NCBI RefSeq assembly: GCF_028389875.1
Contig: NC_084665.1
Coordinates: forward strand, 118,934,602-118,998,601
DNA length: 64,000 nucleotides
Reading direction: 5' to 3'
Source of the DNA: Rhea pennata
Taxonomy: Eukaryota; Chordata; Aves; Rheiformes; Rheidae
Shown: positions 1 to 11,200 of the stretch, in pieces
How the letters are laid out: the number at the start of each line of letters is the position of its first letter
Position numbering within the stretch: position 1 is the stretch's first letter
Notes under the pieces: model-generated
Told to the model about the DNA's origin: nothing
Databases searched by the model: none
The model's input: the letters and a program-made list of their open reading frames with translations, nothing else
Program-made: the position numbers and the translations under genes

Positions 1-2144
1 GTGCTCATAAACACAAAGTGAGACAAGATCATTGCCCAGAGGAATTGAATATAAATACTCTCATCTGTAACAAAATGGAGTTATGAAGAGCAATGCATTA
101 AACAAAGCCTATCCAGCTGAAAGCTTGCAAGACAGATCTGGCCCACAGGATGATTTTCCACTATCATATAAAATTATACCTTTCATTGGACAACTGGCCT
201 TATAAATGGGAGTAATGTAAGCCATTCCTAACTGCCAAGAAGTTGAAGTCTTATGTGAGATTAACAACTTGTTTATTCCTACAAATTACAACATTACTGT
301 GTATAATTTAAATGGATAGTGGAGGCCAAGGCTTATACTGCTCATCCTCTAAATCCTTATATAATATGTGTATTTAAGCAGTGGACATGAATGTAAGCAA
401 AGTAAAGCTCTAGCAAAAGACTCCTCCCTGAGTGACAGAAAAAATAGGAATACACTGCATATTGAGGAAGCAACTGTAGCACAGCTAGATAGTCACATGC
501 TGCCTCGAATTGAATTAGAAGAGGTAACACCAGTGGGAATGCATCACAACTAGCAACCAGATAGCAATCTCGCATTCTTGGAGCGAATAGCCTCATTTTT
601 AGCCCTTGCTGAAGCTGTACCTCATTTTCTTTTTCCTGTGCTATTTAGTATTACATTCAACTTAACATTACTGTGTAGACATATCTAAAGTCTCATTCAA
701 ATATATTTTGAAATTGAATTAATTTGAAATAATTTGAAATTCTAATTTTACCTTGCGTATTTTAGAATAAAAGCATATAAAGAAATAGGATGAGACATAC
801 TGTGTTTTTCTAAATGAAAGATCTTAAGCTTTGCACTCTCTTAGTTTTCTTATTCTTGCGCCTAACTAAGAGAATCTCCATGATTGTCCAGCAGCATTTG
901 TCCATACAGATCTGAATATTATATACTCCTCGACTGATTTTCTTTGCAAAAGTTTGTATCTATCATGTGCAGAGTACAATGACAGTGTAGATGTCATTAT
1001 ATGTCCTTAGCATACTGGCTGTGTATTTAGCATTTTGTGTAATTGTACTGCCAAATTGTAAATTATAGTATTATGTGTCGTACAAAGTAATTTGGATTTT
1101 TCAGTTCAAAAAAAAACCCTGTTTTTACTTACTCTCTCCTGAAATTTATTTAAAAATAGTTTCTTAAGCATTTAGGTGATTACATATGCAAGCGTATAAC
1201 ATGAGTGGATTTTCTTAAACGGTGATATTTTTAAGTTGTCAGCTTGTGTGTTTTATCCTACAAGCCTTACTGACAGAAGTAGTCCCAGTAACATCCTTGG
1301 AATGACAATAGAAGGGACTACTAACATAAGTAAATCTTGCAGGATAAAAACCTTAAGTTAAAATAGGCCTTTCATCCCTTCCAGATGTAGAACATTATTG
1401 ATATTTTAAATTGCTATTAAACATACCTATATTAACAAGGATTTATAAGTTTTAAAAGACAAAGTATATACTACTTAATACTTGATCAAACTGTTCTTTT
1501 TCCAACTGTCCACTGTCACTGACAGTCCACTGACTGTCCTTTGACAGCGTCCCATCTAGTTTTGTGGTTCCTTCCACTTATGCCTTATTCATCTTTAACT
1601 GTTTTTGCTTCCTTGTTTTTATTAAACACTTTAATTCATAACACACATACTTTATGTTACACACACAAAAAAGCTTCCAACACTTGTGTGCTGATCTTTA
1701 GTTTATTAAAATAAATTACAAGACGCCAAATGCCTCTCCCATTGGACAGATGCTACAGACAATTTTTTTACTTTTCACAGCTTTATATAACATGATATAC
1801 TGTATGCATTCAAAAATAGTTTTTTCTTGTATTTACTTTTAAATAAAATAAAAACACAGTTACTGCAGAATAACAGTACCTACTGTACTATTTGTAGTAC
1901 TGAGTGAAGTACAGTAGGTATAGATAGCTTTACTGTTACAGAGTGACCATACATGAAGACCCTCAGGGTCCCTGTATTATTGAAACCATTGTCTTCCTGA
2001 AGTCTTCTTGAAGTCTTCTTGACATTTGGTCAACAATACCAAACCACTGCTGTTTTGTAAGCTGTGCAATGAAATAAAGCTTGCTGAACACAATAAAAAT
2101 GAATGCTTCAGAAAGGTCATTTTATAATTAAGTAGAATGATAAC
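1..2144. other. MATN3 3' UTR and downstream flank, no gene seen
   Basis: This is AT-rich sequence on the left of the MATN3 stop codon. The proximal part is presumably 3' UTR. I found no convincing exon, CpG island or repeat here. WDR35, the expected next gene, is not visible. A 13-bp inverted repeat lies at 1877-1920. Confidence 0.5.
1702..1707 (-). terminator. MATN3: Candidate polyadenylation signal for MATN3 (AATAAA)
   Basis: An AATAAA on the minus strand lies about 440 nt after the MATN3 stop; another is at 1618-1623. Either would give a plausible 3' UTR, but the region is AT-rich and such hexamers occur by chance, so the true end is unknown. Confidence 0.3.
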
Positions 2145-2200
2145 TTAGACAATCTGCTGTCTCTCTTGATATGCTTGTAACTTCTGAGACACTTCATCTA
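2145..2200 (-). CDS. MATN3: MATN3 exon 9: end of coiled coil and stop
   Basis: The exon is 56 nt, entered through an AC acceptor (not AG) and ended by TAA at 2145-2147. It encodes [17 protein letters not shown]. The junction codon A|TA gives Ile, so the joined heptads read MKIDEVSQKL. The length matches the 17-18 residue C-terminal exon remembered for human MATN3. Confidence 0.9.
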
Positions 2201-5200
2201 GTGATCTGTTGTTAAGGGTATTATAATAGATGCCTATTAAGTTTGGTTTATTTGTCATCTTTCTCATGATTGCATTTTAAACAAGTATCTCTTCTAGATG
2301 AGCTCAATAAATGCTTGAACAATGAAAGAGCAACTAGATGTTTCAAAACATTTATGAGACCTATCAAGCTCTGACTATTTCCCATATTATCTCAACAACA
2401 CTTGTTTCTTATAAGTTGGATTGTGTGACATTCAGAGCTGAGGAGCAGCAGGTATTTATATCTGCTTCATTTTTCATCTTGCCTTGAAAGGACACTAGGG
2501 ATACAAACTGCTGGGCAAGGAATAACTTTGAAAGAAAGCCTCAGTTCTGCATAATACAGTACATTTCTAACTTGAAACCACCACTTTTGCTGGCTCAATA
2601 TTAGTGCTTCGGGGCAGAGAGATTGCCTGTTCTCTGAAGGACATGCTACTATTGAGATGACATTACAGCTTTAATTATCTTGGCCTTCAGTTTTAATTAC
2701 TTAGATTCCCTGGAATGACATATTAAAATCTCACAAAATCAGAGTATTCTTTTCACCTTTCCCAGGCAGAAAGACTGAATTCCAGAACCTTGTAAATAGA
2801 AGGATTGCCAGTTAGACTCTATAAAAATGATTTTGAATTTATTCAAGAATGTAGAATGTCTTATATCCTAGGCAGATGTTTTCATTTAACTTTGAGAAAC
2901 TTTGGTGAACGGAAAGATTCGTTTATCTACATATGTAATGTATACCATAGAAAATTTACTCTCCTGCTTTGCTGCCCTCTTTAATTAACACTAAATCCTG
3001 AACTCTTCCTTTATTCGGATGCCTCAGGGATCATGATGACAACCACAAACATAGTACTCCCCTAAATTAATTTCTATTTGAATGAGAGCGCCTTTTAGAG
3101 AAAACAGTATATAGCCTCCAAATAAAAGTTTCCAGTGATGAAAAATCTACCACAACCCTTGGTAAATTGTCACAGTGCTCAACTACTTTATTGTTAAGAA
3201 TTGTGCCTTCTCTTGAATTATATCTTGCCCAACTTCCAGTTATTAATTCTTTTCTTGCCATCTGAGGATATTTATTCCATCATTCAGGTCTGCTACTATA
3301 CCACAGAATTCACTATAATTTTTTTTCCTCCCACATGTTTGTTAAACATCTAATACAGGTACCAGCTACATTTCTCTTGGCTGCTTACAGGAACCACACT
3401 GTAGTGAATGAAGCTAGCAAGTTCCAGTGCAGCATAACTAACACCCACCAGCCTACACTTCAAACGTCCCAAAACCCTGATCCTCACCCAGCACACCCCC
3501 TTTCAGCAACTTACCTCACAGCTGTCCCATTCTATCAGTCACCTAATATATCCCAACAGCTCGATATTAATAGGCTAACAGATTTTTACCAAAAAGAAAA
3601 ACTAGCATGAGAATTGTTTGGAACATAGCCTCTCTGTGGAGTTGGAAATACTGCTTCTGGTCCGATTACTGTAATAGCGCCTCCAAAGATGCCTTGGAAA
3701 TTTCAAGGCATATGACACCTACTAATAGGAAGGCTCATGACTGAGCATTTGCTGTTACAGTAAAAGTCATGTGAAGAATTTAAAATAGAGCAACACTTCG
3801 TGTTCAGCATAGCATACCTAATCTAGGTGATCTGGGCCTGTGCATTTTATCTGTATATCAATATTAAAACACTTCAAGGAAATATGAAAACATTTGTGAG
3901 ATCTATCAAATACTATTGTATTTGCAACACACAAAATTTTGCTCCGTAACATTTCCAAAATCAGCAAGAAAATATTTTCTATTGTGAGGTATGTTGCTTC
4001 ACTGACTTATATCAAAACAGCTACCTCTAAAATGCGAGAAAATACCTGAATACAGAGGATCATCTGAAAAAAAGGATATTTTTCATGGACAGAGCTTCAA
4101 GGTGTGAGGTGACTGAGTCCTGTAATGCAGCTATAGCTTCACACTTACAGGACTCCTCAGTTGTTACAAGACTGCTTGTTGTAGCCCCTAAGAGAGAAAA
4201 CAGCATTTAGAATATTTATTGTATTTATGATATTTAAATCCTAGAATAATCTGTGATTCTTCACGGGGACTTGAACCCATCACATAAGATTACAGTAACC
4301 ACTGGAATACAGGATAGTCAGGAAGGAAAAAAGCACCCTCTATTTCTTCCAGAAATCTCCATACCAGATACTGCAAGACCATGAGTCAAACTCCGTGCCC
4401 GTAAGTAGCGCTGCAGCCTAGAGCCCACTGAGCAATCCTGCACAGCGGCGGGCTGCATGGCAGTGAGTCTCCCTGCGAGTTAGGACGCCTCTCAAGGTTA
4501 CTCTCTGGGAGTTAAGGGTCAGTTTCTCTGACAAGGAACCATTGAAGTGGTAAGTGACTAATAGCATGCTGAAACTTTGCCAGCTTTGCTAAGTTGTATC
4601 TCTAATTGATTGTGCACATAATCCTTTAGACGTAAACCATTGACCAAGTCTGGAATTAAGATTGGATCCATCTGCACTCCAGCCCTTCTGAGGAGGAGTT
4701 TGGAAAGCAAGAGGGTCCAGTCTGAACCTCACAACACAAAGGGAGGGTCTCCTTGGCAATTTTGTCTGACTCTGTCCTCTATGCAGCAGATAACCGAGTG
4801 AACTTTGCATCGAATCTTGTTAAACCACTGTCTTATTTACTTTTGAACTTGGTTAAATCAATGTCTTATATCAATAAAACATATCACTGCTTCTGTCTTA
4901 CAAGTGAAGCACATCACTCATCTGCAACAAGGTCTCTGTCTTGTGAGAGGTACTTTTACCATCACACCATCCACAGGAAAGGCACTGGTATCACTCTAAC
5001 AAAAATGTATTAAATAATTTGTACTCAAGACCATGACTGACTTTGGAACTTATCTTGAGAAGAATTAAGCTTGCTTCTGTCAGACCTCTAATGTAATGGC
5101 ATTTGGGGTATCATGGCAATGTCAAATATGGCACTTTCGAGCATACATGAATGTCCTAAGTTAAGCCTTCAGGGAGTTTTCAAGACAAGCAAGGAGACAT

Positions 5201-8200
5201 CTAATGATTTTAGGCACATAAAAAGTTTGGTAGTGTCAAAAATTAGTCGGTTTGGATCAGTTTCTGAAATACAGGTGTAATTTAAATACTTAAGTTTCAG
5301 CTTAGGAAGGAATCAAGACTGGTATTTACCACTTTATAAATAACACAAAAATGAAAGCATATTAAATTTAAGTAGTAAGAAACAGAGTTTCATCTAAATC
5401 ACCAACAGATTTCACCTTACAAGTACTCTTGGTGCATAGCACTAGCAGTATGCATGTGTATGGAATATCATTTCTGATTTATTAAGAGGTGAGAACACAA
5501 GGCTGCTTGCAAAGAAACCAACAGTTGCTTGAATTAAAGAAAAAGATTGAAATATATCCATTTAAAAAGTTTGTTCCTTCAGTGTTTCACTGAAAAAAAT
5601 AGTCTATGAACAGATTCATTTCTAGTGCTGCAGAAACTCGTTTGTTTTAGAACCAGTCTTGAAACTGGTGTCTCCTTGATTTCACTGAACTTGTGAAATC
5701 AAGCTCAGCTCTCTTCTTTGGAACATTCCACTAGCTGTATGGGCAATGTACAAAGAAGAACTATTCAAGATTCAGCTGGAGGAAAGCCAGTTCAAAATAT
5801 CACATCAGCGTGGTTGGTTTCCAACTGACTGCCAGTGAAGTTTCCTATTTGCATTTAAATTCTCCAGTGGCAGATACAGATCATCCTTGGATTACTTCTG
5901 TTTTAACCAAATTACTTTTCTATATGGCAATCCTCCATGGGTACCCTGAAGTCTTCTGGAGTCTTTCAGTGAAAACTATAATCTTCCAGTATTTAGTATC
6001 CGAAAATCTTGAAGTCACACAAAATATGCTATAGTTCTGTTTTCACACTGTATTTATGTTTAAGGAAGTCTAACCTACTAAAAATTACTTTTTTTTTTCC
6101 AGAATGATGTTTGGCTATATTTGCCGATTTTATACTTTGCTCTTAGCAACGTGATCTAATGCCAAAGTTATCCCTACTTTGAGCAGGAGGTCAGATCAGG
6201 TACACGAGGTTCCTTCCAACCTAATTTATCCTATGATTCTATGTTACAAAGGATGCAGAGGAACTGTGAATACTTTATACCATTCTTGTTCACATTAAGC
6301 GAAAGCAGCTGGCAGTTTCATGCCTGCCCACTCACCTTGGAGGAGTGGAAGAGATCATACTGCGATAACTCATCTAACACCACTGCTCTTTCTCCCTGCC
6401 CCACTATCATCTGTATGCTGCTATGCAGCTGAGTCCCATGCCCCAGAGACACACACCCTAGAAGCCAAATCCCCCTAATTATTACCACTTCATAAAGAAA
6501 TGCAGATTATAACAGATTTCTGTAAATACAGTGAAGTCCTTAGAAGTGTGATGGTAAGTAAGACTAATGTCTAATTTTAAATATAATAACTTATAACTAA
6601 ACAAGAAGGATCAAACTAGTTCAAAACATTACTGAAAACAGGCAGAGAAGAATGAAAAAGGTATTACACCATGAAGGAATTAGTGAGTGGATGGAAAGTT
6701 TTTGAAAGAGATTAAAAGGATTGAACACATTAAAGAGGGTACTTTAGTAAATATATTCAGGAAAAAATAAAACATTAAATTATTACTTGAGCATGTTTTC
6801 TTATCTGGATTTAAGGTAAAGCCTTCATAGCAGTCACAGGTATACGATCCATCATTACTCACGCAGACCTGCTCACACTCATGCATCCCTGGTGCACATA
6901 CATTAGTTCCTGTGAAACAAGTTTTGGAGAAACAGTTACCTGATAATATGGTAGCATTTTTGAATACTTCACAAGAGCAATACTTTTACATTTGGGAACC
7001 TGTACTATATGTACTTTTTTCAGGAGCTACTGAGATATATAATTGATCTGCTTGCACCTTAGAGCAGTGAGATGAACCAGCTGTCTTACTGAGACTCTTT
7101 CCACCTTAATTTTTACAGTCTGTGCTCACTCTGACTGCAGCTGCGTAACCCTCTGAAGGGCCAGGTTGCCTCCAAAGATGAGCTAGGAAAAGTCTGTAGA
7201 ACAGAGTAACTTTGCAGTAAGGATACTGGAAAGAAATGCTTTTAGAATGTAATTGTACATTGTTACCATAGCATAAAGTCACTGACAAGCTAAAGTAAAA
7301 GAGAGCAAAGTGAAGTGCAGCCTGGAGGAGAGGACATCATCTCCAAGCTGTCTCCTGCATGGTAGTCTGCAGTTTGTGCTGTAATACAAAGTGCGTGGCT
7401 AACTGCTGCTATTCTCTCTTCAATTATTTTTTATATATACATATATATAACTACTGTTGCAGATAAAGTAGTGTATGTCTCTTTGCGTCTCAAAATGAGA
7501 AAGAATAACAAGAAACCGTCTTATATCACTTAGAATGGCACGTGTTAAGTTTCTCAAGCAGATCCAATATATTAACTTGTTAATCGATTAACAACAATAT
7601 ATATTGAAATATATTTACTTAGCTGAGGAGGATACAGAGGGATAGGAAACATCAGAATATTCTTACTTGAGCAAGTCTTCTTGTCTGGATTCAGGGTGTA
7701 GCCTTGATAGCAATCACAGGTATAGAATAGATCATCTCTCACACAGACCTGCTCACAGTCATGCCTCCCTGGTGCACACATGTCGACAACTAAGAAAGGC
7801 ATTTGAGAAGAGAAGAATATTAATTATTCCCCAAACTTCAGAGCATTTATTTGGTTTTAGTAATTCACATTTACAAATATTTCTTCATTTGGATTCAAAC
7901 CAGGACCACTTTATTACACGTCAGCCATACGATGGCTGTTAGCCATAGTAGGGTGTACAGAGTGTGTTTTTATCTGGTTATGAACACCACAAAATCGATG
8001 TGACTTTTGGAACACTGGCAATACTTCTCTGCAGTTGTAACAGTTTGCAAAAAGAACTGAACTAGCAGTGACCCAGTTACGAAGTAATCATCCAAAAGAA
8101 TTTCAGAGAATAAATATCTGGATTTTAAGAGAATATTTGGCATTATTTCAACTCTAATTGCATTGAATAAGCTACTATTTTATGGAGTAAAAAGACCATA

Positions 8201-11200
8201 AACCGAAGAGTATACGCAGCTGCTAAAAAAAGAGAGAGAGAGAGACGTGGCACCAACTGCCAGTTACAAAGTGGGTACTTTATGTGTGAAGCTGATGTTC
8301 TCTGCCAAATTTAACACGTCAACTCCAAAAGGGCAAGCTGAGAAGAAATTCCTATATTTGGATATTTTTGCAGTAAGGAGATTTAGTAAGGCACAAGCAA
8401 TTGTAAAGAAAAAAGCCTTTCCTGATCTAGGCTATTTTTATTGTATCACAGAGATCTGGATAGGAAACAGCAAAAAGAGAAATCGTTAGCAGCATACTGC
8501 AAAATGAGATTCAAATGAAAAAAGCAAGCGTATTCAGAAAAAATACCTGAAATGTGAATATGCAGGGGGGAGTCAGTGCTATGAAATGAGATTCGGGATT
8601 GGACTCAAAAAGGGGATGCCAAACTGAAATCATGTTTGCCTATAGATGTTTATTGCCTCTATAGAATACCAGGTGAGAGTTCATAGAACCATAGAATCAG
8701 TAAGGTTGGAAGGGACCTCTGGAGATCATCTAGTCCAACCTCCCCACTCAGCAGGGTCACCTAGAGCATGGTAGACAGGGTTGCATCCAGGTGGACCTTG
8801 AAGATCTCCAGAGAAGGGGACTCCACAACCTCTCTGGGCAACCTGTGCCAGTGCTCCGTCACTCTCACAGGGAAGAAATTCCCCCTCACGTTCAGGCAGA
8901 ACTTCCTGTGCTTCAATTTCTGCCCATTGCCTCTTGTCATGTCACATGGGACAACTGAAAAGAGTTTGTCCCCATCCCCTTGACACCCTCCCTTCAAGTA
9001 CTTGTACACATTGATAAGATCCCCCCTCAGTCTGCTCTTCCCCAGGCTAAACAGGCCCAGCTCTTGCAGCTGTTCCTCAGAGGGCAGGTGCTCCAGCCCT
9101 CTGATCATCTTTGTAGCCCTACACTGGACTCCCTCCAGTAGCTCCATGTCTCTCTTGTGCTGGGGAGCCCAGAACTGGACACAGTACTCGAGATGAGGCC
9201 TCCCCAGGGCTGAGGAAAGGGCCAGGATCACCTCCCTCCACCTGCTGGCAATACTCTTCCTAATGCACCCCAGGAGACCATTGGCCTTCTTGGCCACAAG
9301 GGCACATTGCTGGCTCATGGTCAATCTGTCATCCACCAGCACTCCCAGGTCCTTCTCTGCAGAGCTGCTCTCCAGAAGGTCAGACCACAGCTTGTGCTGG
9401 TGCCTAGGGATATTTTTCCCTAGGTGCAGGACTCTGCAATTGCCCTTGCTGAATCTCATGAGGTTCCTCTTCACCCAACTCTCCAGCCTGTCCAGGTCTC
9501 TCGGAATGGCAGCACAGCCCTCAGGTGTGTCAGCCACTCCTCCCAGCTTGGGATCATCAGCAAACCTGCTGAGGAGGCACTCTGCCCCCTCATCCAGGTC
9601 ATTGATGAAGAAGTTGAACAGGATGGGACCCAGGACTGAGCCCTGGGGGACACCACTAGGCACCGGCCTCCAACTGGACTCTGCACCACTGATGACAACC
9701 CTCTGAGCTCTGCCTTTCAGCCAGTTCTCCATCCACCTCACTGTCCACTCATCTAACCCACACTTCCACAGCTTCTCTAGGAGGATGCTATGGGAGACAG
9801 TGTCAAAAGCCTTGCTGAAGTCAAGGTACACATCGTCCACTGCTCTCCCCTCACCTACCCAGCCAGTCATGCCATCATAGAAGGCTTTCAGACTGGTTAA
9901 GCAGGATTTCCCCTTGGTGATTCCATGCTGGCTACTCCCGATCATCTTCTTTTCCTCCATATGCCTGGAGATGACATCCAGAATGAGCTGTTCCATCAGC
10001 TTTCCAGGGATGGAGGTGAGGCTGACCAGCCTAGAAACAGTATTTACCAAACCAGCTCCTAAAACAGCCAAAACTAAGTGTTGAGGAGAGGTCTTTGCCT
10101 CTCATAGGTGTAAGACTTACAACTTGGTTGGAAAGATTTGCCTAGAAATCTCCAGGAATTGGAAGTCTAGGTTCAGCACTTTGTCACACAAAATATAGTG
10201 AGGAACAGGAATATGATGAAAGTGGAAAAAAAGATGTTGTATAAATAAATCATCAGTGAGACATACAAAGAGATTAAGAGTAAAGTTCAAATCCTAATTC
10301 ACCGATAATGCTATATAATAGAAATTAATATGGCTGTACTATGTGTCAATATATTCATCCTTAAGTATTAGCTATGTCTATGTTCATATTCTCCACAAGA
10401 GATCAGCACTAGGAAAGAATATTTCTCTCCAGCCTCTGGAGCCCTAACGCTGGAGTATTTTTGGTCCAAACACATTCACAAGAAAATGTGATCACACTCA
10501 TCATCATACAGACTGTAACCAGTCTTCAGAGCACCGTCCTTGCTCTTCTACATCTCATTCCCTTGCGCTGGTTTGCAGCAGAGCTTCCTGACACAGATAA
10601 TGCACACCACATATTCTCACCAACTATATTATCCTTCCTTCTCAGGTGGATATGGCAGTTCTTGCTCCATGTCTGTGAAAATACTGCGAAGTCCTGAAGA
10701 AAATGTCAAATGGTATTTTAACTATAGCAGCTATAAGCTTCACACAACTGTTATTTCCACTAACAGTTGAGATTTGTCTATCTCAAACAGTTATGGGAAA
10801 TGAAGAAAAAAATAAAATTGCACTGTATTTTCAGAAGTTGTACAGAAACTCTTGGGTGATTTCTCACAAAAATAACATAAATTGACCCAACTCAAATGAG
10901 TTACTTGTTTCTAGCTGAACGCAGTATTTCCCTGATCAGATCTTACCTGAGCAGGTCTTCCTATCTGCATTCAGAGTGTATCCTTCATAACAGTCACAGC
11001 TGTAGGATCCATCATTACTCAAACAGATCTGTGCACAGTCATGCCTTCCAGGTGCACACATGTCCATAGCTGTGATGAACCAGGTTTTAGAGAAGAAAGC
11101 TATTAATCCTTCCTAAACACTCTAGCATCTTAAATACTTCAGCATTTATATATATAATTTAATTAGGATTTGAATCAGGATCCAACCAGTGCCCTGTTAC

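Noticed and set aside
1..2144. WDR35, the expected neighbour of MATN3
   Set aside because: No exon or CpG island resembling it could be found. It presumably lies beyond the left edge.
4255..4330. tRNA T-arm-like GGGACTTGAACCC
   Set aside because: There is no acceptor stem, D-arm or anticodon arm around it. At most it is a fragment of an old SINE.
9263..9706. 147-codon plus-strand frame
   Set aside because: It is the antisense shadow of the CR1 reverse-transcriptase frame.
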